A stretch of 64,000 bases of DNA, from contig NZ_CP085135.1 in the NCBI RefSeq assembly GCF_020616515.1, positions 6,123,001-6,187,000 on the forward strand, given 5' to 3'. The stretch is from Mesorhizobium sp. PAMC28654 (GTDB taxonomy: Bacteria > Pseudomonadota > Alphaproteobacteria > Rhizobiales > Rhizobiaceae). Position numbers and translations under genes: made by a program. Under the pieces are notes generated by a model. The model was given only the letters and a program-made list of their open reading frames with translations, searched no databases and was not told the DNA's origin. Shown in pieces: positions 56,145-64,000 of the stretch; the stretch's first letter is position 1; every line of letters starts with the position of its first letter.

Positions 56145-58709
56145 GTGCTGCACGTGGGCGCATATGGCGAAACCGATGCCGCGATGGAGAGGGCGGCCGT
56201 TCCCGTTGCCCTGGTTCAGGTGACAAAGGCCTTCGGCGGCACGATCGCCCTCAAGGACGCGTCCTTCGAATTGCGCTCCGGCGAGGTGCTGGCACTGCTT
56301 GGCGAAAATGGCGCTGGCAAGAGCACCTGCGTGAAGCTGCTGGCCGGCGTGCACTCCCCAACCGACGGTCATGTCGAAGTCGACGGCAAGCCCGTGGTTT
56401 TTCGTTCCCCTCACGACGCTCAGGCCGCCGGCATTGCGGTCATGCACCAGCATCCCGGCCTGTTCCCGGATCTTTCAGTCGGGGAAAATATCTATCTCGG
56501 CCACATGTTGCGCGACCGCTTCGGCGGCATCGACAACGCCGCCATGCTTGCTGGCGCGCGCAAGGTGCTTGCGACGGTCGGCCTGGACGTTCCTGCCGAA
56601 ACGCGGCTAGGCGCGCTGCGCACCTCCGAACAACAACTCGTCGAGATCGCCCGCGCGCTATCGCTCAACGCGCGCGTGCTGATCATGGACGAGCCCACGG
56701 CGGCCCTCTCGCAGCGCGAGGTTGAGCGGCTTTTCACCGTCGTCGCCGATCTGAGGTTGCACGGCGTGGCGATGATGTTCGTCGGCCATCGCATGGACGA
56801 AATCTTCCGCATCGCCGATCGCATCGCGGTGCTGCGTGACGGGCGCCTCATCGGCGTCAAGCCGAAGGCAGAGCTTGGTCGCGCCGCAGCCATCAGCATG
56901 ATGGTCGGCCGCGAAGTGACCGACCTCTATCCCGAACGGCGCCACGCGCCTGGCGCGCTGGTGCTGGAGGCGAGGGGGCTTTCGCACGCCGGCGGGTTTT
57001 CCAACATCGACCTCAAGCTCCATGCCGGAGAAGTGCTCGGGCTTGGCGGCCTGGTCGGCAGCGGGCGGACCGAGATCGCGCGCGTGCTGTTCGGCATCGA
57101 CCGGCAGGATGCCGGCGAAATTCTCATCGACGGCCAGGCCATGCGCTTCGCATCGGCGCGCGACGCCATGAACGCGCGCATCGCCTATGTCTCGGAAGAC
57201 CGCATGGGCCAGAGCCTGGTGATGGATTTCTCCATCCTCGACAATGCGGTGCTGCCGGTTCTAGACAAGGCCGCCCATTTCGGATTCTACGGCACGGATC
57301 GTGCCATCGATCTGGTCTCGGATTGGCTGAAGCGCATGAAGCTGCGCTTCTCCGGTTATGGGCAGCCGGTCAAGGAATTGTCCGGCGGCAACCAGCAGAA
57401 GGTCGTGCTGGCCAAATGGCTGCGCACCGAGCCGCGCGTACTCATCCTCGACGAGCCGACACAAGGCATCGACGTCGGCACCAAGGCGGAAGTGCACGCG
57501 ATGATCGCGGACCTTGCCGCGCAAGGCATGGCGATCATCCTGATCTCCTCCGAGATGCCCGAGCTCATCGGCATGTGCGACCGCATCGTCGTTCTGCGCG
57601 AAGGACACCAGACGGCCGAATTCGCCAGGGAAGACGCCACCCAGGAAAAAGTGCTGGAGGCGGCGACCAAGACCAGCGAGCGCGTCGATGCGTCAGCGCG
57701 GGCGGAGCGTGCCGCCTTCAAGGAGAAGAAAAAAGCACCGCTCGATTTCCTCAAGCGGCGGGAGTTCGGGCTGCTCGCCGCGATGCTGGCGGTCGCCATC
57801 CCGGTTACCATCATCAATCCGCGCATGGTGAGTGCGGCAAACCTGACCGCCATCTCGATGGATGCCGCGCTGCTGATCGTCGCGGCACTCGCCCAGATGC
57901 TGGTGCTGATCACGCGCAACATCGACCTTTCGATCGCCGCAGTGATCGGCCTTTCGGCCTACATGGCGGCCAGTATGGTTCAAGCCTATCCAGGGCTCGA
58001 CATCGGCGTCGGTCTGGCGACCGCTTGCGCGGTCGGTGGCGTCGCCGGGCTGCTCAACGGCCTTGTCGTCACCAAGGGAAGGATTCCGGCCATCGTCGTC
58101 ACGCTGGGCTCGATGTCGATCTTTCGCGGCTTTAATTCGCTGTGGGCGGCCGGCAACCAGATCAGTGCCGACGAGGTTACGCAGGCCTGGCTTGACATGA
58201 CCGGACTGAAGATCGCCGGCGTGCCGCTGATCGTCGTCATTGCCATGGTCATTCTGTGCGCCGGCTATGTGCTGCTCTATCGCACGGCCATCGGGCGCGA
58301 ACTGTACGCCACCGGCTCCAACCCGGATGGCGCGCGCCTTATCGGTATCCCCGTCGACCGGCGCATCCTCCTGGCCTTCGGCGTGGCTGGAGTGCTCGGC
58401 GGCCTGTGCGGGGCGCTCTGGGCATCCCGCTACGCCACCATAGATGCCCGCGTCGCGGTCGGCTTCGAACTCACGGTGATCGCTTCGGCGGTCGTCGGCG
58501 GCGTCGCCATTCGCGGCGGTTCGGGCACACTGCTCGGTGTTATCCTCGGCGCGCTCACCCTACTGGTCATTAAGAACGGCCTGACGCTGGTGCGCGTTGA
58601 CCCGCTGTGGCTGCAGGGCGTCTACGGCCTGGTGATCCTGGCCGCCATAGGCATCGATAGCTTCATTGTCCGGCGTGCGGAGCAGGCAAGACAGGCGAGG
58701 GCGAGATGA
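56145..58709 (+). CDS. Sugar ABC transporter: RbsA-type double ATPase fused to RbsC-type permease
   Basis: An 854-residue fusion. The first 510 residues are a complete RbsA-like pair of ABC domains: Walker A GENGAGKST at 53-61, Walker B LIMDEPTAAL, then a second, degenerate domain (LGGLVGSGRTEIA, ELSGGNQQKVVL, ILDEPTQGIDVG). From about residue 530 it continues in frame as an RbsC-like permease with eight or more helices (LTAISMDAALLIVAALAQMLVLITRNIDLS ... RIPAIVVTLGSMSIFRGFNSLW). Start GTG 56145 follows AGGGAGGGAG. A second permease overlaps by four bases. Sugar unknown (ribose/rhamnose/autoinducer-2 class). Confidence 0.93.
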   Translation: MLHVGAYGETDAAMERAAVPVALVQVTKAFGGTIALKDASFELRSGEVLALLGENGAGKSTCVKLLAGVHSPTDGHVEVDGKPVVFRSPHDAQAAGIAVMHQHPGLFPDLSVGENIYLGHMLRDRFGGIDNAAMLAGARKVLATVGLDVPAETRLGALRTSEQQLVEIARALSLNARVLIMDEPTAALSQREVERLFTVVADLRLHGVAMMFVGHRMDEIFRIADRIAVLRDGRLIGVKPKAELGRAAAISMMVGREVTDLYPERRHAPGALVLEARGLSHAGGFSNIDLKLHAGEVLGLGGLVGSGRTEIARVLFGIDRQDAGEILIDGQAMRFASARDAMNARIAYVSEDRMGQSLVMDFSILDNAVLPVLDKAAHFGFYGTDRAIDLVSDWLKRMKLRFSGYGQPVKELSGGNQQKVVLAKWLRTEPRVLILDEPTQGIDVGTKAEVHAMIADLAAQGMAIILISSEMPELIGMCDRIVVLREGHQTAEFAREDATQEKVLEAATKTSERVDASARAERAAFKEKKKAPLDFLKRREFGLLAAMLAVAIPVTIINPRMVSAANLTAISMDAALLIVAALAQMLVLITRNIDLSIAAVIGLSAYMAASMVQAYPGLDIGVGLATACAVGGVAGLLNGLVVTKGRIPAIVVTLGSMSIFRGFNSLWAAGNQISADEVTQAWLDMTGLKIAGVPLIVVIAMVILCAGYVLLYRTAIGRELYATGSNPDGARLIGIPVDRRILLAFGVAGVLGGLCGALWASRYATIDARVAVGFELTVIASAVVGGVAIRGGSGTLLGVILGALTLLVIKNGLTLVRVDPLWLQGVYGLVILAAIGIDSFIVRRAEQARQARAR

Positions 58710-59695
58710 AAAAGCTCCTCCGATCGATCGATTTCTGGGATCTGCTGCTGGCGAGCGCCTGCCTCGCCATCTTCCTCTACGCGGCGATCTTCGTGCCGAA
58801 TTTCGTCTCGGGTTTCAACCTCTCGCAACTGGCCGCGAGTGCCTCGGAAAAGGCCTTGCTGATCCTGCCGATGACGCTGCTCATCATTACCCGCGAGATC
58901 GACCTGTCGATCGCCTCGATGCTGGCGCTGACGTCCGTGGTCTTTGGCCTGCTTGTCCAGGCCGGCATGCCGACGCTGGCGGCAATCCCGCTGACGCTCG
59001 TCGCCGGAGGCCTGCTCGGCGCCTTCAACGGCTATCTGGTCTCGAGGCTGGGGTTGCAGTCGCTGGTGGTGACGCTCGGCACCATGGCGCTCTATCGCGG
59101 TGTTGGCTACATCCTGCTCGGCACCGGTTCGGTCAATATCCTGCCGCCGGCGGTCGTCGATTTCGGCATCAACAACCTGCCGGGCACCGAGATACCATGG
59201 ACCATCGTGCCCTTCCTGCTGCTGGCGCCGGTGTTCGCGGTCGTCCTGCAGAAGACGCCGACCGGCAAGCGCATCTACGCGCTCGGCGGCAGTCCCGAAG
59301 TGGCGCGCTATTCCGGCATCAACACGCGCCGGATGGTGTTGAACCTGTTCGTCGTCTCGGGCGTGGTCGCGGCGATCGCCGGCATCGTCTATACCGCGCG
59401 CCTTTCCAACGCCCGCGCCAACAATGCGCTTGGCATGGAGCTCGACGTCATCACCATCGTGCTGCTCGGGGGCGTCAGCGTCTTTGGCGGCAAGGGCCGC
59501 TTGACAGGCGTTATGCTGGCGCTGGTCTTGATCGCCATCATCCGCAACGTGCTGGCGCTCAACCAGATCGGCGGTGACGCGCAGGGCATGATCATCGGCA
59601 TGCTTCTGATCGGCTCGCTGCTGGTCGGCAATTACTGGCGCTCCGCACAGGAGAGGCTCTCAAGATCGCGCGTCTTGCGCGAGACCAAGGGGTGA
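58706..59695 (+). CDS. RbsC-type sugar ABC permease, second subunit
   Basis: A 329-residue permease. ATG overlaps the stop of the fusion gene (ATGA), so expression is coupled. Family pattern: LLIITREIDLSIASMLALTSV, GLQSLVVTLGTMALYRGVGYILLG, ALGMELDVITIVLLGGVSVFGGKG. It would pair with the fused permease as a heterodimer, as RhaP/RhaQ or LsrC/LsrD do. Confidence 0.93.
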   Translation: MKKLLRSIDFWDLLLASACLAIFLYAAIFVPNFVSGFNLSQLAASASEKALLILPMTLLIITREIDLSIASMLALTSVVFGLLVQAGMPTLAAIPLTLVAGGLLGAFNGYLVSRLGLQSLVVTLGTMALYRGVGYILLGTGSVNILPPAVVDFGINNLPGTEIPWTIVPFLLLAPVFAVVLQKTPTGKRIYALGGSPEVARYSGINTRRMVLNLFVVSGVVAAIAGIVYTARLSNARANNALGMELDVITIVLLGGVSVFGGKGRLTGVMLALVLIAIIRNVLALNQIGGDAQGMIIGMLLIGSLLVGNYWRSAQERLSRSRVLRETKG

Positions 59696-59743
59696 TGTCG
59701 GGCCCCTTCCTTCAAGCCCGAATTTTCAGACGGAGGAGTCACA

Positions 59744-60745
59744 ATGAAAGCGTTTAGACTAGCCCTGCTCGCATCCGCGGTTCTCCTGGCGCCTGCCTCG
59801 CTGGCCTTCAGCCAGGAATGCGCCAAGGCACCGGTAACGGTCGGCTTCCTGCCCAAGCTCGACACCGATCCCTACTTCAAGGTTGCCCAGCAGGGCGCCG
59901 AGGAGGCCGCGAAGGAAATCGGCGGCAAGGCAATTCAGGTCGCGCCCTCGCAGGCAACGGCGGAAGCGCAGATCGATTTCATCAACAGCCTGGTCTCGCA
60001 GAAGGTCGGCGTGATCGCGATTTCCGCCAATGATGCGAACGCCGTCGCCCCGGCGCTGAAGCGAGCCGCACAGCAGGGCGTCAGGGTCATCTCTTACGAT
60101 TCCGACGTCGCCGGCGACGCCCGCTCGATCTTCGTCAACCAGGCCAAGGGCGACAGCCTGGCCGAGATGATGCTGGAAAGCGCCTACAATCTGACCGGCG
60201 GCGACGGTGAGTTCGCGATCCTCTCATCGACGCCGACGGCCACCAACCAGAACGCCTGGATCGACTTCATGAAGAAGAAGATGGCGGCCGAGCCGAAATT
60301 CGCCAAGATGAAGCTGGTCCAGGTCGCCTATGGCGAGGAGAGCGAGCAGATCAACCAGCAGCAGGCGCTGGCGCTGGTGCAGGCTTTCCCCGACCTCAAG
60401 GCGATCATCGTTCCGGCCGGCATAGGCCTGCCCGCGGCGGCGCGCGCACTGGAGGAAGCCGGCATGATCGGCAAGGTCAAGCTGACCGGCCTCGCTCCGG
60501 CCACGCTGATCTCGAAATACATCAAGGACGGGGCCGCGCAGGACATCTGGTGGAACGTCTCCGATCTCGGCTACCTGACCTACCAGGCCGCCCAGGCGCT
60601 CGCCCAGTGCAAGATCACCGGCAAGGAAGGCGACAAGTTCACCGCTGGCCGGCTCGGCGAATACACGATCGGCGCCGGCGGCGAACTGATCCTGGGGCCG
60701 GCCAAGATCGTAACCCCCGCCAATCTGGCTGAGTTCAAGTTCTGA
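59744..60745 (+). CDS. Sugar ABC transporter substrate-binding protein (RhaS/LsrB-like)
   Basis: A 333-residue periplasmic binding protein with signal peptide ending SLAFS before QECAKAP. Peripla_BP_4 pattern: VTVGFLPKLDTDPYFKVAQQGAEEAAKE, VGVIAISANDANAVAPALKRAAQQGVRVISYDSDV. Its closest groups are rhamnose-type and autoinducer-2-type binders; the ligand cannot be set from sequence alone. Third gene of the operon. Confidence 0.92.
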   Translation: MKAFRLALLASAVLLAPASLAFSQECAKAPVTVGFLPKLDTDPYFKVAQQGAEEAAKEIGGKAIQVAPSQATAEAQIDFINSLVSQKVGVIAISANDANAVAPALKRAAQQGVRVISYDSDVAGDARSIFVNQAKGDSLAEMMLESAYNLTGGDGEFAILSSTPTATNQNAWIDFMKKKMAAEPKFAKMKLVQVAYGEESEQINQQQALALVQAFPDLKAIIVPAGIGLPAAARALEEAGMIGKVKLTGLAPATLISKYIKDGAAQDIWWNVSDLGYLTYQAAQALAQCKITGKEGDKFTAGRLGEYTIGAGGELILGPAKIVTPANLAEFKF

Positions 60746-60828
60746 TCTCAGACCTCGAAACCCCGGCGGGCGCCGGCTCCATCCGGCGCCCTCTCTCAAC
60801 TCTTTCATTCGAACATGCGAGGGCGACA

Positions 60829-61590
60829 ATGAAAATGTTGCTTGCAGGCGAAACCTTCGCGGCGACAACATCGGTCGCCATCGGCGGCGATGTGCTCACA
60901 AGCGCGACCTGGACAAATGGTGCGACGGCCTTCAACGCCGCGCTGGCCATCGAGGGCATCACCGTCACGCAGATCGGTGGCGAGCGCTGCGCCGCGGAAT
61001 TTCCCTATGACCTTGAGGCGCTCGCCCACTATCAGGCTGTGGTGATCTCCGATGTCGGCGCGCTGACATTGCTGGTCACGCCGGATGCCCGCGCCGGGCG
61101 TGTCGGCGTCAACCGCTTCGAGGTCCTGAAAGCCTACGTCGAAGGTGGCGGAGGGCTGATGCTGGCCGGCGGCTACATGGGCTTTCAGGGCATGTTCGGG
61201 ACAGCGCGGTTCTATGACACCCCAGTCGAGGATGTGTTGCCCGTCCGCTGCCTGCCGTTCTGCGACGGCATGGAGGTGCCACAAGGCCTGCAGGCCTCCA
61301 TCCTGCAATCGTCCCATCCGATTTTTGCGGGCGTGGAGGGGCCGTTGCCGCCGATCCTCGGTATGAACAAGCTGGATTTCAGGCACGACGGTTCGTCCCG
61401 GCTTCTGGCGACCTGTCACCATCGCGGCACGGACTGGCCGCTTCTTGCCGTTCGCAACCATGGTCGTGGCCGGACGGTCGCCTGGGCGACCGACATCGGC
61501 CCGCACTGGCTGTCGCAGGATTTTCTCGCATGGCCGCTTTACGGCAAGCTGATGGCCAACATCGTCCGCTGGCTGGCCGGGGACGAATAG
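60829..61590 (+). CDS. GATase1-like (PF07090-type) protein of the transporter operon
   Basis: A 253-residue class-I glutamine-amidotransferase-like fold. The place of the nucleophile elbow reads GGGLMLAGGYMGFQGMFG, with no cysteine, so glutaminase activity is unlikely. Later DWPLLAVRNHGRGRTVAWATDIGPHW is typical of the PF07090 (STM3548-like) family. It is the last gene of the operon and probably acts on or binds the imported sugar or a derivative. Function unknown. Confidence 0.82.
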   Translation: MKMLLAGETFAATTSVAIGGDVLTSATWTNGATAFNAALAIEGITVTQIGGERCAAEFPYDLEALAHYQAVVISDVGALTLLVTPDARAGRVGVNRFEVLKAYVEGGGGLMLAGGYMGFQGMFGTARFYDTPVEDVLPVRCLPFCDGMEVPQGLQASILQSSHPIFAGVEGPLPPILGMNKLDFRHDGSSRLLATCHHRGTDWPLLAVRNHGRGRTVAWATDIGPHWLSQDFLAWPLYGKLMANIVRWLAGDE

Positions 61591-61638
61591 GAAGGCTTTC
61601 CGTGACTCCAGCGCATGGCTGCGCCGGGCGAAAACCCC

Positions 61639-62041
61639 TTATGCACCTTTGCCGGAATTGCTCGCGGGCACAGCCACGCACTTGTCGCACAGGCCGCGAA
61701 TCTCGATTGTCGTGCTCGCGGCCCAGAAACCCGATTGCCTGCACATGTCCTGTATCAGCGGGCGGAGATGGCCGACGTCGATTTCGGCGACTGTCATGCA
61801 TTGTTCGCAGATGGCGTGGCCGGGCAGATGGTCGATGGCGCCGGGGTGCGCAGGCAATGAAGGCCTTCAGGCTTTCCAGCCGGTGCGCCAGGCCGCTGGT
61901 GCACAAATGGTCGAGCGCGCGGTAGATTTGCATCGGTCCGCGAAGTCCGCGCGGGCGCAGTCTGTCGAGGATCTGGTATGCGCTGAGTGGCGCCGTCGCC
62001 TGGGTGAGTACGCCGAGAACGAGTTCCTCGTTCCTGGTCAT
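61639..62041 (-). pseudogene. zur: Zur-like Fur-family zinc regulator, broken by a 1-base frameshift
   Basis: The first frame (from ATG 62041) encodes a Fur winged-helix domain (LSAYQILDRLRPRGLRGPMQIYRALDHL) up to SLKAFIAC; the next frame continues with HPGAIDHLPGHAICEQCMTVAEIDV and ends in IRGLCDKCVAVPASNS, which carries the structural zinc Cys pair (CEQC and CDKC). They meet near 61850 where one base too many separates them; removing it gives a Zur of about 134 residues. The gene is the last of the znu operon. Real loss or consensus error. Confidence 0.83.
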
Positions 62042-62096
62042 TGCAATGCCTTCAGCGGGCAAGACTTCAGCGGGCCAATCTTCACCGGGCCAGTCT

Positions 62097-62969
62097 TCAT
62101 CGGAGTTGGCCGCTGTCCTCGAGCGTTTCCGTCATTCGCGGTTCACCGGCCGTCGGGCGGCCCATGCGGCGCGATGCGGTGAGGCGCTCGGCGTAGCCGC
62201 TTGCGAGATAGGCCGCTGCACCCAGTGCGGTGATCCAGAAGCTTGTCGGCCAGTCGGTCCGGTAGGCGAATGCCAGGCTGATCCAGGCGATGGCGACGGC
62301 AAGCGCCATGGACACCAATATGCCGGCGAAGACGCCGCGCGTCAGTCTGAAGGCGGTTGCCGCCGGGGCCACCATCAGCGCGAAGACCAGCAATACGCCG
62401 ACGATCTGGGCGGCTTCCGCCGTGGCGAAGGCGACGAGGACCATGAACAGGGTCGAGACCAGGGTGACCGGCACGCCGCGCGCCTCGGCAAGCTCCGGCT
62501 GCAGGCTGGCGAACAGCAGCGGTCGGGCGATCACCACCAGCACCACCAGGATCGCCACGGCCAGCACGGCAAGGATGATGACGGTGCGCAGGCTGATGCC
62601 CAGCACATTGCCGAACAGCACATTCGTCGCCTGCCCGGCGAAGGCGGTGTAGAAATGCAGGAACAACAGCCCAAGGCCAAGCGAGAGGGTGAGCACGATG
62701 CCGATGGCGACGTCGCGATGCGCGCGCTCGCCGAGCAGGCCGATGCCGATGCCGGCGATGACGGTGAACACGGTCAGGCCGAGGAACGGCGACAGGCCGA
62801 TGAGGCCGGCCCCCGTGGCTCCAGAGAAACCGACGTGGGTGAGCGCGTGGCCAGCAAAAGTCTGGCCGCGCAGCACCAGGAAATAGCCGACAGCACCTGC
62901 GACGATGCCGACCACCGTGCAGGCATAGAAGGCGTTGCGCATGAACTCGTAGTCAAACATCGTGGACAT
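62097..62969 (-). CDS. znuB: Zinc/manganese ABC permease (ZnuB-like)
   Basis: A 290-residue permease of the ABC-3 family with eight or nine helices (YFLVLRGQTFAGHALTHVGFSGATGAGLIG, ERAHRDVAIGIVLTLSLGLGLLFLHFYTAF, GVLLVFALMVAPAATAF). The start overlaps the chimeric ATPase gene by 17 bases; a start at MFDYEF (62960) is equally possible. Complete and apparently functional. Confidence 0.92.
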   Translation of the reverse strand: MSTMFDYEFMRNAFYACTVVGIVAGAVGYFLVLRGQTFAGHALTHVGFSGATGAGLIGLSPFLGLTVFTVIAGIGIGLLGERAHRDVAIGIVLTLSLGLGLLFLHFYTAFAGQATNVLFGNVLGISLRTVIILAVLAVAILVVLVVIARPLLFASLQPELAEARGVPVTLVSTLFMVLVAFATAEAAQIVGVLLVFALMVAPAATAFRLTRGVFAGILVSMALAVAIAWISLAFAYRTDWPTSFWITALGAAAYLASGYAERLTASRRMGRPTAGEPRMTETLEDSGQLR

Positions 62970-63762
62970 GGGCGGCGCCCTCCAATTCGATATCGTCGGC
63001 CATGACGAAGATCCTGCCCGCGACGCGCATCACAGTGATCGGCGTGCCGTAGAGCCGCGACAGGACGGGGCCGTTGATGACCTCGTCGACGCTGCCGATC
63101 GCCGCCTTGCCGTTGCCGAGATAGAGCACGCGGTCGACGGCGCGCATGAGCGGGTTGATCTCGTGCGAGCAGAACAAAATTGCGATGCCGAGCCGCTGCG
63201 CGACCTCGTGCACGAGGTCGATGATGACGCGCTGGTGCGCGGCGTCGAGGCTGATCAGCGGCTCGTCGAGCAGCAGGAGCCTGGGGTCGCCGATCAGCGC
63301 CTGGGCAATGAGGATGCGCTGGCGCTCGCCGCCGGAAAGCTCCGCCAGCGGACGCCGGGCAAGGTCGGCGGCACCGACCTCCTCCAGCGCCTTCCAGGCG
63401 GCCTCTCTCTCGGCGGCGTTGGCGACCGGCCAGCCCCAGCGATGGCCGCCGGCGGCGGTGAGCACGAAGTCGACGCCGCTGATGCCGGGATGGGGCAGGG
63501 CGCGGCGCGCCTGCGGCATGTAGCCGATGGTCGGATTGCCGCGCGTCGGCGGCCGGCCAAGCACGGAGATCGCTCCACCAGCCGGCCTGACAAGGCCAAG
63601 GATCGCGCGCAGCATCGTCGTCTTGCCGGCGCCATTGGCGCCGAGGTCGCCGTAGAAGTTCTCGGCCGCAACGATGTTTATCTTCTCTTCGGCCCTGGCG
63701 GCATTGCCAGCCAAAAGCGGCGCTGCAACGAGCAGTGCCGCCAGCAATGGAACGGAACGCAT
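62953..63762 (-). CDS. Chimera: ZnuA signal peptide and N-terminus fused to a ZnuC ATPase lacking its N-terminus
   Basis: A 269-residue product. Residues 1-40 are the start of a ZnuA binding protein: signal peptide MRSVPLLAALLVAAPLLAG ending NAARA, then EEKINIVAAENFYGDL, the first strand of ZnuA. From there the chain continues directly with GANGAGKTTMLRAILGLVRPAGG: ZnuC from its Walker A onward, with Q-loop YMPQ, signature LSGGERQR, Walker B LLLLDEP and switch SHEINPL. The ZnuC part before Walker A (about 30 residues, including the A-loop) is absent. GAGGAG precedes ATG 63762. The product would be sent to the periplasm and cannot work as an ATPase there. Confidence 0.88.
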   Translation of the reverse strand: MRSVPLLAALLVAAPLLAGNAARAEEKINIVAAENFYGDLGANGAGKTTMLRAILGLVRPAGGAISVLGRPPTRGNPTIGYMPQARRALPHPGISGVDFVLTAAGGHRWGWPVANAAEREAAWKALEEVGAADLARRPLAELSGGERQRILIAQALIGDPRLLLLDEPLISLDAAHQRVIIDLVHEVAQRLGIAILFCSHEINPLMRAVDRVLYLGNGKAAIGSVDEVINGPVLSRLYGTPITVMRVAGRIFVMADDIELEGAAHVHDV

Positions 63763-63816
63763 TCTGGTCTCCTCAGCAATCGGGAAGTTGCGTGCGCGGG
63801 GAAGTCCACCCACTGG

Positions 63817-63836
63817 TGTTATGTAATACTATAACA
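63817..63836 (-). promoter_or_regulatory. Candidate Zur operator upstream of the znu operon
   Basis: TGTTATGTAATACTATAACA: 6-base perfect arms TGTTAT/ATAACA around an AT-rich core, 54 bases upstream of the operon start. It stands out in AT content from the surroundings and resembles alphaproteobacterial Zur boxes (GTTATA-type palindromes). Confidence 0.7.
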
Positions 63837-64000
63837 TTTGTGTTCGAAATGTGGCGCGTGCCTGGGCTGGCGCAAGCGTGCATACACGAAGCCGTGAGGC
63901 GCTTGACGAGCCGCCATTGTCTCCGGGGTGTTCACCCGGTTATGGGGCCGTTGATTTGCACCGCTGACCTTCCCGGCCAGCCGCGCACCTCGACGCCCTG
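63837..64000. other. Window edge, no gene recognised
   Basis: No convincing reading frame or RNA gene in the last 164 bases. It may hold the promoter of a divergent gene beyond the window, a common arrangement at znu loci. Confidence 0.5.

Overview
The window is GC-rich, densely coded DNA from a chromosome of an alphaproteobacterium of the order Hyphomicrobiales, most probably Mesorhizobium or a close relative. This is inferred from gene families typical of rhizobia (BKACE/DUF849, PHB-depolymerase esterase, CheB-CheR-PAS-HWE kinase hybrids, DUF892/DUF2934/PRC-barrel stress proteins), from GGAAC-type general-stress promoters, and from mosaic palindromic intergenic repeats resembling those of rhizobial genomes. 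No rRNA, tRNA, CRISPR or phage module was seen.

Layout. 1-7.5 kb: tail of an amino-acid-oxidase-like gene, a dipeptide-type binding protein, a serine hydrolase, a START-like protein, a frameshifted AraC regulator divergent from an SDR, a DUF1275 membrane protein and a small kinase. 7.5-11.3 kb: a hydroxycinnamate (ferulate/coumarate) module of MarR repressor, twin operators, hydratase-lyase (ech) and CoA ligase (fcs), then a BKACE enzyme. 11.5-17.8 kb: dihaem peroxidase, secreted acid phosphatase, SMR pump with its TetR regulator and a strong promoter/operator, small secreted proteins. 17.9-27 kb: an alkylation-damage repair neighbourhood (ada, alkB, ogt, and a 2OG-Fe(II) oxygenase) with a periplasmic molybdenum hydroxylase operon (2Fe-2S subunit, Mo subunit, tri-haem cytochrome c) in between; ada carries a frameshift and ogt is interrupted by an IS3-family element. 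27-31.5 kb: secreted-type esterase, katE, and a DUF892 protein divergent from katE, with matching general-stress promoters between them. 31.6-37.5 kb: a stand-alone CheB-like protein, a response regulator, and a CheB-CheR-PAS-histidine-kinase hybrid broken by two indels. 37.7-46.4 kb: ABC-F ATPase, glycosyltransferase-like protein, acyl-CoA synthetase, uncharacterised envelope proteins, lysine-2,3-aminomutase-like radical SAM enzyme. 46.6-50.5 kb: exported MBL hydrolase/TPR/DoxX cluster, stress-type small proteins and a 10-copy 7-bp tandem repeat. 50.9-54.6 kb: GlcD-type FAD dehydrogenase and a GGDEF-EAL protein. 54.7-61.6 kb: a sugar-uptake operon with a divergent ROK regulator, an ATPase-permease fusion, a second permease, a binding protein and a GATase-like protein. 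61.6-63.8 kb: a zinc-uptake operon (zur, znuB, znuC) behind a probable Zur operator, in which the first gene is a ZnuA-signal-peptide/ZnuC chimera and zur is frameshifted.

Two themes deserve attention. First, gene damage: five single-base indels in four genes, one IS insertion whose removal exactly restores a reading frame, and one in-frame deletion fusion. The indels lie mostly in short homopolymers, so consensus errors are a serious alternative; the IS insertion and the fusion are not explained that way. Second, several regulatory sites can be read directly: twin MarR operators, a TetR operator overlapping a consensus promoter, three GGAAC-N16 promoters and a Zur-like palindrome. I did not find a clearly new defence or biosynthetic system; the most unusual objects are the ZnuA-ZnuC chimera and the fused sugar transporter operon.
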